DNA from: Pelobacter propionicus DSM 2379
Lineage (GTDB): Bacteria; Desulfobacterota; Desulfuromonadia; Geobacterales; Pseudopelobacteraceae
Assembly: GCF_000015045.1 (NCBI RefSeq)
Contig: NC_008609.1
Span: forward strand, 1-64,000
Length of the DNA stretch: 64,000 bases
Reading direction: 5' to 3'
Both the position numbers and the translations under genes were made by a program. The notes under the pieces were generated by a model. The model worked only from the letters and a program-made list of their open reading frames with translations. It had not been told where the DNA came from and searched no databases. Position 1 is the first letter of the stretch, and every line of letters begins with the position of its first letter. This document shows positions 39,630-48,855 of this stretch, in pieces.

Positions 39630-39684
39630 CCTGACCACGTAATCGCTTACTTCTACATTGTAATTTCAATACAAGTGAGGAACC

Positions 39685-41235
39685 ATGGCAATCACAATAG
39701 AGGATAGAATCCAGGAACTCAACGACAAGAAGGCCGAGATCGCCCTTGGTGGCGGTCGCGCCCGAATTGAGAAACAGCACGCCGCCGGCAGCATGACCGC
39801 CCGTGAGCGTCTCGACTACATGCTGGACCAGGACAGCTTCCTGGAGAGCGGCATGTACGCCAAGCACCGCTGCACCTACTTCGGCATGGAAGGCAAAGTC
39901 CTGCCTGCCGAAGGTGTCGTCACCGGCGCCGGCACCATCGACGGCCGCCTCGTGCACGTAGCCAGCCAGGACTTCACCGTCGCCGGCGGCGCCGTGGGCG
40001 AAGTCCACGCCGACAAGATCGTGCGGGCCATGGAAGACGCCCTCAAGACCGGCTCTCCCTGCGTCGTCATCAACGACTCCGGCGGGGCGCGCATCCAGGA
40101 AGGTAACCACAGCCTGGGTGGCTACGGCCGCATCTTCTACGCCAACGTCAAGGCCTCCGGCGTCATCCCCCAGATCTCCATCATCGCCGGTCCCTGCGCC
40201 GGTGGCGCCGTGTACAGCCCGGCTCTCACCGACTTCATCATCCAGACCAAGAGCGCCCGCATGTTCATCACCGGCCCTGCCGTCATCAAGGCCGTCACCG
40301 GTGAAGTGGTCAGCGCCGAAGACCTGGGTGGGCCGCAGGTTCACATGAACACCTCCGGCGTCATCCACTTCGTCGCCGAAGACGACAAGCACGCCCTGGA
40401 CATCACCCGCAGGCTGCTCTCCTTCCTGCCCAGCAACAACCTGGAAGATCCTCCCCAGCTGGAAGCGGAAGAGACCATCCTGCCCAACAAGGCTCTCAAC
40501 AACATCGTACCGCTGGATCCCAAACTGCGTTACGACGTCCGTGACGTCATTGTCAACATCTTTGACAAGGGCGACTTCATGGAGATCCAGGCCGGCTACG
40601 CCACCAACATCGTCATCGGCTTTGCCCGCCTGCAGGGTCGCACCGTCGGCGTCATCGCCAACCAGCCCAACGCCATGGCCGGCGTCCTGGACATCAACTG
40701 CTCCGACAAGGCTGCCCGCTTCATCCGTTTCTGCAACGCCTTCAACATCCCGCTGATCACCTTCGTCGACACCCCCGGCTTCATGCCCGGTGTCCAGCAG
40801 GAATACGGCGGCATCATCCGTCACGGCGCCAAGATGCTCTTCGCCTACTCCGCCGCCACCGTACCCAAGCTCACCGTCGAGCTGCGTAAATCCTACGGCG
40901 GCGCCAATCTGGCCATGTGCGCCAAAGACCTGGGCGCCGACCGCGTCCTGGCCTGGCCCACCGCCGAGATCGCCGTCATGGGTGCCGAAGGCGCCGTCGA
41001 CGTCATCTTCCGTAAAGAGCTCAAAGAAGCTGCCGATCCCAAGGCCAAGCGCCAGGAACTCATCGACGAATACCGCGAGAACTTTGCCAACCCGTTTGCC
41101 GCCGCCGCCTGCAACCAGGTGGACGACGTCATCGAACCGGCGTACACCCGTCGCGAACTGGCCATGGCCCTCGACATCCTCTACCGCAAACGCGAGCTGC
41201 GTCCGGCCAAGAAGCACGGCCTGATTCCGCTGTAA
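39685..41235 (+). CDS. Methylmalonyl-CoA carboxyltransferase, 12S subunit
   Basis: The 12S subunit moves carboxyl between (S)-methylmalonyl-CoA and biotin. The 516-residue protein has the crotonase-fold carboxyltransferase repeats: NDSGGARIQEG and GRIFYANVKASGVIPQISIIAGPCAGGAVYSPALTDF in the N-terminal half (shown here as pieces only) and FVDTPGFMPGVQQEYGGIIR in the C-terminal half. Acyl-CoA carboxylase beta chains have the same fold, so it could serve propionyl-CoA carboxylase too; the context of a 5S gene argues for transcarboxylase. Codon use is strongly biased. It ends 24 bases before a small ORF at 41260. Confidence 0.92.
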   Translation: MAITIEDRIQELNDKKAEIALGGGRARIEKQHAAGSMTARERLDYMLDQDSFLESGMYAKHRCTYFGMEGKVLPAEGVVTGAGTIDGRLVHVASQDFTVAGGAVGEVHADKIVRAMEDALKTGSPCVVINDSGGARIQEGNHSLGGYGRIFYANVKASGVIPQISIIAGPCAGGAVYSPALTDFIIQTKSARMFITGPAVIKAVTGEVVSAEDLGGPQVHMNTSGVIHFVAEDDKHALDITRRLLSFLPSNNLEDPPQLEAEETILPNKALNNIVPLDPKLRYDVRDVIVNIFDKGDFMEIQAGYATNIVIGFARLQGRTVGVIANQPNAMAGVLDINCSDKAARFIRFCNAFNIPLITFVDTPGFMPGVQQEYGGIIRHGAKMLFAYSAATVPKLTVELRKSYGGANLAMCAKDLGADRVLAWPTAEIAVMGAEGAVDVIFRKELKEAADPKAKRQELIDEYRENFANPFAAAACNQVDDVIEPAYTRRELAMALDILYRKRELRPAKKHGLIPL

Positions 41236-41259
41236 CCACACACCACACCGGAGGACGCA

Positions 41260-41436
41260 ATGTCGGAAGAGAAAATAGCACCGGAAATACTGATGATCAT
41301 GTCAGCCTCCATCGCCGCCTTCCTTGGCAAGAACGTGCGTATCAGAAAAGCGCGCGTGATCAGGGACCAGGGACCCAGCAGCTGGGCCATGCAGGGGCGT
41401 GTTGCACTGCACGGGGCACGTATCAGCAGTATCTAG
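41260..41436 (+). CDS. Small 58-residue subunit-like protein, epsilon/delta-type
   Basis: An ATG at 41260 preceded by GGAGG five bases away opens a 59-codon frame (58 residues, stop at 41434) between the 12S and biotin-carrier genes. The product ends with SSWAMQGRVALHGAR, close to the W-x-x-x-G-R motif at the end of the small epsilon/delta chains of methylmalonyl-CoA decarboxylases and acyl-CoA carboxylases. A helical N-terminus with a Met/Ala-rich stretch precedes it. It is likely to be an assembly or structural subunit of this enzyme complex. It is short enough to be missed by gene callers. Confidence 0.75.
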   Translation: MSEEKIAPEILMIMSASIAAFLGKNVRIRKARVIRDQGPSSWAMQGRVALHGARISSI

Positions 41437-41487
41437 AAACGCGCATACATCCATGACTGTAAGAATATCTTTCAGAGGAGACTCGAC

Positions 41488-41877
41488 GTGCAGCTAACCT
41501 TAACAATAGACTCGAAAAAATACGTCGTAGACGTTGAAATCGTCGAAGGCGAAGAAGTCCGCATGCCGGCGGCCGCGCCGGTTCCCGCCGCCACCATCAG
41601 CTCCCAGCCGGTGACCCCGATTGTTCCGGTCGCCACCGCGCCTGCCGCCGACGGCCTGCCGGACGACAAGGTCTGCCGCAGCCCCATCGCCGGCGTTGTC
41701 TTCAAGGTCACCAGCGAAGTGGGCCAGGAGATCAAGCAGGACGACCTGCTGTTGGTGCTTGAGGCCATGAAGATGGAGACCAACATCACGGCGCATGTGG
41801 CCGGCAAGATCAAGGCCATCCACGTAAGCCCGGGCGAGGCCGTGAAGAACGGCCAGGTCCTGGTGGAATTCGAATAG
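41488..41877 (+). CDS. Biotin carboxyl carrier protein of transcarboxylase (1.3S subunit)
   Basis: The 129-residue protein carries biotin on Lys95 in the conserved motif EAMKMETNI and swings the carboxyl group between the 12S and 5S subunits. The N-terminal strand region (about 1-25) is followed by a Pro/Ala/Val-rich linker (about 28-55) and the biotinyl-lipoyl domain (about 60-129). The start is GTG 41488 with AGAGGAG seven bases upstream. It is the last gene of the operon. Confidence 0.93.
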   Translation: MQLTLTIDSKKYVVDVEIVEGEEVRMPAAAPVPAATISSQPVTPIVPVATAPAADGLPDDKVCRSPIAGVVFKVTSEVGQEIKQDDLLLVLEAMKMETNITAHVAGKIKAIHVSPGEAVKNGQVLVEFE

Positions 41878-41890
41878 TCGCCAGCCTAAA

Positions 41891-41928
41891 CCCCTCCAAA
41901 CCTCCCCTTATCAGGGGAGACTGAGGGG
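41891..41928. repeat. Nested hairpin, probable dispersed intergenic repeat
   Basis: CTCCCCT and AGGGGAG pair around TATC (41902-41919), and the flanking CCCCTC (41891-41896) can pair with GAGGGG (41923-41928). The C-rich/G-rich form is like the intergenic repeats scattered in Geobacter-type genomes. Whether it is a repeat must be checked against the whole genome. Confidence 0.4.
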
Positions 41929-41945
41929 GGTGGCAGTACAACCGG

Positions 41946-41990
41946 AAGCGCCCCGCGAACCGAAAGGTTCCGCGGGGCGCTTGTGTGTTT
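41946..41990 (+). terminator. Terminator of the transcarboxylase operon
   Basis: AAGCGCCCCGCG..AACC pairs with GGTTCCGCGGGGCGCTT around a GAAA tetraloop, with one bulged base, and is followed by a T/G-rich tract. The GAAA loop makes this a very stable hairpin. It can also limit read-through from the opposite minus-strand gene at 42037. Confidence 0.75.
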
Positions 41991-42036
41991 GGGGTGGGCT
42001 GAGCTGAAAGGAGGGGAGGGGGCAAGCGGGTGAAAG

Positions 42037-42474
42037 CTAGCGCCTGATGACCAGCGCTGCGCCGCCAGCCAGGAGCAGCATGCCAGCCAAGCGCAGCGGC
42101 GTCAGCGGCAGCTGGCGCAGCCCGAACAGGCCGTAGTGGTCTAGCAGTGCGCCTGCCACCAGCTGGCCGGTGATGATGGTTGCCATCACCGCCGCCGTGC
42201 CCAGCCGCGGCACGCAGATGATGGTCAGGGTGACGAAGAAGGCGCCCAGGAAGCCGCCGGTCAGCTCCCACCAGTCGGCGGTCGTGATGCCCCGCAGGTT
42301 GCCCCGGCCGGTCACGAGCACAACCATAAGCAGGGCCAGAGTTCCCACACCAAAGGAGACCATGGAGCTCTCCAATGGCCCGATCTTCTGGGCCAGGCGG
42401 GCGTTGATGGAGGGCTGCACGGCGATGGCCATGCCGCCGCAGAGCATGAGCAGGATCAGGGTCGGGTTGTTCAT
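42037..42474 (-). CDS. DMT-type small transporter, YdcZ/DUF606 family
   Basis: The 145-residue protein has about five hydrophobic helices, starting with NPTLILLMLCGGMAIAVQP and including FGVGTLALLMVVLVTG and AAVMATIITGQLVAGALL. This is the half-size DMT layout of the YdcZ family. Half-size DMT proteins work as dimers or with a second subunit. The substrate is unknown. It is a single gene between the transcarboxylase operon and the M16 peptidase. Confidence 0.85.
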   Translation of the reverse strand: MNNPTLILLMLCGGMAIAVQPSINARLAQKIGPLESSMVSFGVGTLALLMVVLVTGRGNLRGITTADWWELTGGFLGAFFVTLTIICVPRLGTAAVMATIITGQLVAGALLDHYGLFGLRQLPLTPLRLAGMLLLAGGAALVIRR

Positions 42475-42753
42475 GGGGGCTCCTTCGCGCGTTGATTGAC
42501 TCGCTCAGGAATGGCATACCCATGAATCTGGCGGTGTGTCAACAGAGTTTTCGCGTTCCCTGCTCCGGCCGGAACCGGGAGTGTCACCGAAAGAGAGGGA
42601 TAGCATGATGGCACGGAGGCCTTCGCCGGGAGAGAGCATTTCCCTGATGCGTATCCACATAAAAGTTGCTATTGTACCTCCTTTGTTGAATCGACCCTCA
42701 CCCCTGCCCACCTCGATTCGGTGCTGTTTGGGGGGAAAGCAAAAGGAGCAGTA

Positions 42754-44028
42754 ATGCCGCACAGTATAGAACTACCCAGGCCACGCATGACCACCCTCGA
42801 CAACGGCATCCGCGTGGTCACCCAGAGCATTGCCGGCATGCAGAGCGCCGCCATCGGCATACGCATCGACAGCAGCACCAGGAACGAGCCGGCTGACATG
42901 GGGGGGGCGTCCCACTTCATCGAGCACCTGCTCTTCAAGGGGACCGATCGGCGCAGCGCGGACCGGATCATGGAGGAGTTCGACGCCCTGGGCGCCGGCG
43001 CCAACGCCTACACCAGCCAGGAAGAGGTCTTCTACTACGCCACCTGCCTCTGCTCCGCCCTCCCGGCCACCTTCGACATCCTGGCCGACCTGTTCGTGAA
43101 CTCCACCCTGCCGCAGGAGGAGGTGGAAAAGGAGCGGGGCGTGGTGCTGCAGGAGATCTCCATGATCCAGGACAACCCGGGGCGCTACCTGTATCAGCGC
43201 TTTCACCAGGGGTTCTGGAAGGATCACCCCATCGGCCAGAGCGTGCTGGGAACGACGGAGTCCATCGCTTCCGTGGGGCGCGACCGCCTGATGGGACACA
43301 AGCTTTCCCAGTACGTCGCCAACGCCACCATCGTCTCCGCTGCCGGCAATGTGGAGCATGACCGTATCGTGGAGCTGGTCCAGCGGTTGCTGTGTGAACT
43401 GCCTGGCGGCAGTGTACCACGGATCGCGCCCGAGCCGGGATGGCAGCCGTCCATCGGCGTGTATGTCCACAACCCGCGCCCCATGGAGCAGACCCAGTTC
43501 TACATGGGCTACCCCATCCCGCCGGCGGGAAACGAGCATCGTCACACCTTGGCCGTGTTCAACCAGATTCTGGGCGGCGGCATGAGCTCGCGCCTGTTCC
43601 GGGAGGTCAGGGAGCGCCGTGGCCTGGCCTATGCCGTCTACTCCACCATGGTCTCCTACAGCGACAGCGCCAGCCTGCTGGTTTTTGCCGGCACCGGACC
43701 GGAGCGGGCCCAGGAGGCCATCGATGTCTGTCATGGCGAGTTGCTGCGCTTCTGCGGTGAGACGGTCAGTAGTGAGACCTTGGATTCCGCCAGGGAGCAA
43801 CTGCGCTGCAAACGGCTGATGTCCCTTGATGACTGCGAAACCCAGGTGCGCAGGATCTCCAACTCCCTATCCGTACTGGGGACGCCAGAGCCTATGGAGG
43901 ATGTACTGCGGGGAATCGCCGCGGTCAGCGCCGAGGATGTGCGCTCCCTGGCGCAGTCGCTGTTTGGAGAGGTCACCCCGAGGGTCGAGTCTGTTGGCCC
44001 GGGAGACGGCCCCGGCCTGCCGCGCTGA
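42754..44028 (+). CDS. M16 family zinc peptidase (pitrilysin/processing-peptidase type)
   Basis: M16 peptidases cut peptides inside a clamshell chamber. The 424-residue protein carries the inverted zinc motif H54-F-I-E-H58 followed by LLFKGT, as in mitochondrial processing peptidase beta and bacterial YmxG/PqqL relatives. The C-terminal homologous half lacks zinc ligands, as expected. ATG 42754 is preceded by AAAGGAGC; the longer GTG start is less likely. It is a single gene followed by a terminator. The substrate is unknown. Confidence 0.93.
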   Translation: MPHSIELPRPRMTTLDNGIRVVTQSIAGMQSAAIGIRIDSSTRNEPADMGGASHFIEHLLFKGTDRRSADRIMEEFDALGAGANAYTSQEEVFYYATCLCSALPATFDILADLFVNSTLPQEEVEKERGVVLQEISMIQDNPGRYLYQRFHQGFWKDHPIGQSVLGTTESIASVGRDRLMGHKLSQYVANATIVSAAGNVEHDRIVELVQRLLCELPGGSVPRIAPEPGWQPSIGVYVHNPRPMEQTQFYMGYPIPPAGNEHRHTLAVFNQILGGGMSSRLFREVRERRGLAYAVYSTMVSYSDSASLLVFAGTGPERAQEAIDVCHGELLRFCGETVSSETLDSAREQLRCKRLMSLDDCETQVRRISNSLSVLGTPEPMEDVLRGIAAVSAEDVRSLAQSLFGEVTPRVESVGPGDGPGLPR

Positions 44029-44183
44029 ATTAGCTTTCCTGATTCATTACCGGCTGTTTTGCCAGCGCTGAGGCACCGGAGCCTCCCCCGCTGCAAAAGG
44101 AACCCTGGGGCGATTCCCTCTGTTGCCAACGCTGGGTAATCCCCACGCCCCCCTTTTGCAAGGGGGCGAGTTTGCTTCAGTCG

Positions 44184-44220
44184 AGCGGAAGATTGTTACG
44201 AATCTTCCGCTTTCGTTTTT
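44184..44220 (+). terminator. Intrinsic terminator after the M16 peptidase
   Basis: AGCGGAAGATT (44184-44194) pairs perfectly with AATCTTCCGCT (44201-44211) around a six-base loop, followed by TTCGTTTTT. The gap before it has C-rich sequence of the kind found in dispersed repeats and no gene. Confidence 0.9.
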
Positions 44221-44304
44221 ACAAAACTATTACATTGATCCCGTCGGCTCTCCTGCTAAGATGCGCGTGCTTTTTCCGTGCACAATTCATAAGGAGGCTG
44301 ATCC

Positions 44305-45363
44305 ATGACGCAGCCGTTACAGATTGGAAACTATACCGTGCGCTATCCACTGATCCAGGGGGGCATGGGGGTGCGCATCTCCGCCGGGCGCCTGGCCGGA
44401 CATGTGGCCAGATGTGGCGGGGTTGGGGTTGTTGCCGCGGCGGGTATCGGCGCCAACAGCAGCTTCTACAATGGAAAGAACTTCTTTTACGCCGACAGCG
44501 AGGCGTTCAAGGAGGAGATTCGCAAGGCCTACGAGATCGCCCCGGATGGCATTGTCGGCGTCAACGTGATGGTGGCGTTGGCTGATTACGAGGAGCTGGT
44601 CAAGGCGGCGGTGGTTGCCGGAGCAAAGGTGATCATCTGCGGAGCCGGCCTGCCCATGAGCCTGCCGGAGCTGACCGCCGACCATCCCGATGTGGCGCTG
44701 GTACCCATCGTCTCCTCCCTGCGGGCGGCCCAGTTGATCACCAAGAAGTGGTTCAAGAGCTATCACCGCCTGCCGGATGCCGTGGTTGTTGAGGACCCGG
44801 ACACTGCAGGGGGCCATCTGGGCGAGAAGATGGAAAACATCGGAACCGGCGAGTACGACCAGTACGAAACGGTCCGCCAGGTGAAAGAGCTGTTCCGCAG
44901 CGAGTATTGCACCGATGTGCCGATCATTGCCGCCGGCGGCATCTGGGACCGTAATGACCTGGAGTATGCCCTGGCCCAGGGGGCAGATGGCGTGCAGATG
45001 GCCAGCCGCTTCGTCTGTACCGAGGAGTGTGACGCCGACGACGCCTTCAAGCAGGCTTACCTGGAGTGCGGGAAAGAGGACATCGGTCTGATCATGAGTC
45101 CGGCCGGTCTGCCGGGGCGGGTCATTCTGAAGAATTTCGACAATATCCGCGGCTATGATGTTGAAAATCACACCGTCTGCCGCATGGCCTGCCTCAAGAA
45201 GTGCACCTACAAGGAGAATGGCGAGCGTTTCTGCATCGTGGGCGCCCTTGACCGGGCCCAGCGCGGCGATACCGACAGCGGCCTGCTCTTCTGTGGCACC
45301 AATGCCTGGAAGGCGGACCGCATCACCACTGTCCAGGCCATCTTCGACGAACTGTTCGGGTAG
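44305..45363 (+). CDS. Nitronate monooxygenase/enoyl-reductase-like flavoprotein (NPD family)
   Basis: The 352-residue protein is a TIM-barrel FMN enzyme of the 2-nitropropane dioxygenase family: PLIQGGMGVRISAGRLAG at the N-terminus, VEDPDTAGGHLG, and the phosphate-binding segments IIAAGGIWDRNDLEYALAQGADGVQMASRF (shown as two parts). The C-terminus has several cysteines (CRMACLKKC and later FC, FCG), a feature of the subgroup found in anaerobes. The substrate is uncertain; nitronate detoxification or an enoyl-ACP reductase role are both possible. Confidence 0.88.
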   Translation: MTQPLQIGNYTVRYPLIQGGMGVRISAGRLAGHVARCGGVGVVAAAGIGANSSFYNGKNFFYADSEAFKEEIRKAYEIAPDGIVGVNVMVALADYEELVKAAVVAGAKVIICGAGLPMSLPELTADHPDVALVPIVSSLRAAQLITKKWFKSYHRLPDAVVVEDPDTAGGHLGEKMENIGTGEYDQYETVRQVKELFRSEYCTDVPIIAAGGIWDRNDLEYALAQGADGVQMASRFVCTEECDADDAFKQAYLECGKEDIGLIMSPAGLPGRVILKNFDNIRGYDVENHTVCRMACLKKCTYKENGERFCIVGALDRAQRGDTDSGLLFCGTNAWKADRITTVQAIFDELFG

Positions 45364-45400
45364 AGCCAGGTACCGCACTCTTTTCATATTCCGGATACAG

Positions 45401-45434
45401 CCATGGCCCGCGGGAAATTTCCCACGGGCCATGG
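45401..45434. terminator. Hairpin after the NPD-family gene
   Basis: CCATGGCCCGcGGG pairs with CCCaCGGGCCATGG around AAATTT, with one mismatch. There is only a short T tract after it. It separates the NPD gene from the ArsR-methyltransferase gene. Confidence 0.6.
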
Positions 45435-45456
45435 TCGTTTACGGCTGATATTTGGC

Positions 45457-45499
45457 TTGACCCTTGCCGCGGTAAGATGCTATATCAAGAATACTTGAT
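45457..45499 (+). promoter_or_regulatory. Promoter with overlapping palindromic operator before the ArsR-type regulator
   Basis: TTGACC (45457-45462) and TATATC (45481-45486) are spaced 18 bases and look like a sigma-70 promoter. The palindrome ATCAAGaataCTTGAT (45484-45499) overlaps the -10 region and start point and lies 31 bases before the ATG of the ArsR-type gene. This placement suits autorepression. No matching copy was found immediately upstream of ahcY or metK. Confidence 0.65.
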
Positions 45500-45529
45500 G
45501 TAACAAAATGACAAGAATTGATATATTCC

Positions 45530-46459
45530 ATGCTCACACTTCTCAAATCCTTGGCTGACCCCTGCCGTCTCCGTCTGGTGGACCTGCTGCTGCGCGGCGA
45601 GTTCACCGTACAGGAACTGACCCGCATGCTCGGTATGGGGCAGTCGCGCATCTCGCGGCACCTCAAGATCCTGACCGAGGCGGGGGTGCTGAACGTCAAG
45701 CGCCAGGGGACCTGGAGCTACTATCGGGCCGGGGAGGGAAACCCGCTCTTCGCTGCCATGCTGCCGGCTCTGGAACAGGGGCTGGCGCGGCTTCCCGAAC
45801 GGGAGGATGATCTGGCCGCGCTGGCTCGGATCCTGGAGGAACGGCGCAGCCGCAGCCAGCAGTTCTTCGACCGTAACGCCTTGCAGTGGGACGACCTGTG
45901 CCGGGCGCTGCTGCCGGTGTCCGACTATCTGGAGCGTCTGCTGGCTGCCGTTCCGGACAAAGTTCCGGTTCTGGAGGTGGGGGTCGGGACCGGGAGCCTG
46001 CTGCTGGAACTGGCAACAGGTGCCCGGCAGGTGATCGGCGTGGACCACTCCCCGGCCATGCTGGAGGAGGCCCGCCGCCGGGTGGAGGCGGCCGGACTGG
46101 AGAAGGTGGAACTGCGCCTGGGAGAGATGACCCACCTGCCGCTCCCCAACGAAAGCGTCGGCTGCGTCGTGGTCAACATGGTGCTGCACCACGCCCCTGA
46201 CCCGCCTGCGGTGCTGCGGGAGATCAGGAGGGTCCTGGCTCCCGACGGCCTGCTGCTTGTGGCCGACCTGACCCGCCATGAACGGGAATGGGTGCGGGAA
46301 CAGCTGGCTGACCAGTGGCTCGGTTTCGAGGAGGATGAGCTGCGGGTGTGGCTTCAATCGGCCGGATTCGCAGCGACCACAATGGAACGGATTGCCCCTG
46401 CAGCTGGCAGGGAAGGGGTGCTGCTGGTGCGGGGAGCTATAGGTAAGATTTCAGCCTGA
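45530..46459 (+). CDS. ArsR-family regulator fused to a SAM-dependent methyltransferase, SahR-like
   Basis: The 309-residue protein has an N-terminal ArsR winged helix (about 1-85; LKSLADPCRLRLVDLLL, and the recognition helix MGQSRISRHLKIL) and a C-terminal class I methyltransferase domain (about 110-300) with the SAM motif VLEVGVGTGSLLLELA. This arrangement and the proximity of ahcY (about 900 bases on) and metK suggest a regulator of the SAM/SAH cycle such as SahR, which senses S-adenosylhomocysteine; this is inference. The methyltransferase fold may act as a ligand sensor. ATG 45530 is used. A palindrome at 45484-45499 suggests autoregulation. Confidence 0.85.
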   Translation: MLTLLKSLADPCRLRLVDLLLRGEFTVQELTRMLGMGQSRISRHLKILTEAGVLNVKRQGTWSYYRAGEGNPLFAAMLPALEQGLARLPEREDDLAALARILEERRSRSQQFFDRNALQWDDLCRALLPVSDYLERLLAAVPDKVPVLEVGVGTGSLLLELATGARQVIGVDHSPAMLEEARRRVEAAGLEKVELRLGEMTHLPLPNESVGCVVVNMVLHHAPDPPAVLREIRRVLAPDGLLLVADLTRHEREWVREQLADQWLGFEEDELRVWLQSAGFAATTMERIAPAAGREGVLLVRGAIGKISA

Positions 46460-46555
46460 AAAACGAATCAACAAGGCCTGACAATGAGTGTCACTGGCCG
46501 TCGATCATGTGCGGGTTTCTAACTCCGACTTTAGAGACAACAGAGGAGAATCGTT

Positions 46556-47305
46556 ATGAATACCAGAGAAGCATTGCAACAAGAAGTGGATAAGTTCCCC
46601 TACTGGTATCACAGAATAGAACTACCATTTGGCATCGTAACACCTGGTTGGGCTCCTATCAATGCAGCCGCATACGGTATCCCGCAGTCACTGCACGACA
46701 AGCGTATATTGGATATTGGAGCCTGGGACGGATACTGGACATTCGAGGCGTTAAAACGTGGCGCTGCACAGGTTGTTGCCATCGACGATTTTTCAGACTA
46801 CTTGGGAACTCTTGATCAGTCTCAAAGAGTGGCTTGGAAAACTTTTGATTTTTGCAGAGATGCATTGGGATATGCCATTCAACGCTGCCCACGTATTGAC
46901 ATGTCGGTCTATGACCTGAATGTGGAAAGGCACGGGCTTTTTGACACTGTATTCTTTTTTGGAACGCTCTATCATCTTCGCTACCCGCTTCTCGCACTGG
47001 ACAAGATTTCGTCGGTATGTCGAGGCGAAATCTATGTTGAATCTGCTATCCTTGACGACTTCAGTCCCTATCATGGTGGACTTGGGCACGGTCTTAAAAA
47101 CAGTGTGGCAATGGAATTTTACCCTGAAAATCAGTATGCAAACAACAATTCAAACTGGTGGGTACCGACCTTAGCCTGTCTCGCCCAAATGGTTCGTGCG
47201 GCAGGTTTTGACGATGTGACCGGGTGGAAATTGACCGAGAACCCTAATAACCTGAGTATGTGCAGGGGGTTTGTAAAAGGTAGAAAAACAAAGTCCTCGT
47301 ATTGA
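46556..47305 (+). CDS. SAM-dependent methyltransferase, CmoB/DUF1698-like
   Basis: The 249-residue protein has the fold of CmoB-like methyltransferases: PYWYHRIELPFGIVTPGW at the N-terminus, a SAM motif DIGAWDGYWTFEA, and the FFGTLYHLRYPLLALDK segment. CmoB itself modifies tRNA wobble uridine using carboxy-SAM; this shorter protein may use SAM on another substrate. Its AT-rich base composition differs clearly from neighbours, and it sits between the ArsR-type regulator and ahcY, so it looks like a transferred insertion. AGAGGAG precedes the ATG. Confidence 0.8.
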   Translation: MNTREALQQEVDKFPYWYHRIELPFGIVTPGWAPINAAAYGIPQSLHDKRILDIGAWDGYWTFEALKRGAAQVVAIDDFSDYLGTLDQSQRVAWKTFDFCRDALGYAIQRCPRIDMSVYDLNVERHGLFDTVFFFGTLYHLRYPLLALDKISSVCRGEIYVESAILDDFSPYHGGLGHGLKNSVAMEFYPENQYANNNSNWWVPTLACLAQMVRAAGFDDVTGWKLTENPNNLSMCRGFVKGRKTKSSY

Positions 47306-47362
47306 TTGCAGATACGTTAGTCGCTACGAAAAACCATATAATGTAAAAGGAGAAATACTGAA

Positions 47363-48760
<1,398 letters not shown>

Positions 48761-48783
48761 GTGGCTTTATCCGAGGCTAATGA

Positions 48784-48823
48784 AAAAAGGGGGGCGGCAT
48801 CATGAGATGCCGCCCCCCTTTTT
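48784..48823. terminator. Strong bidirectional terminator between ahcY and the chemoreceptor gene
   Basis: A 17-base-pair stem with A5G6CGGCAT and its complement, around a six-base loop, has T/A runs on both sides. It serves ahcY on the plus strand and the chemoreceptor gene on the minus strand. Confidence 0.9.
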
Positions 48824-48855
48824 GTTCATACCGATTCCAGCCAGATCGAGTCTGG

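Noticed and set aside
39577-41241. 554-codon open frame antisense to the 12S gene
   Set aside because: The real gene is the 12S subunit with clear family motifs; the antisense frame is low-complexity Gly/Asp/Val-rich.
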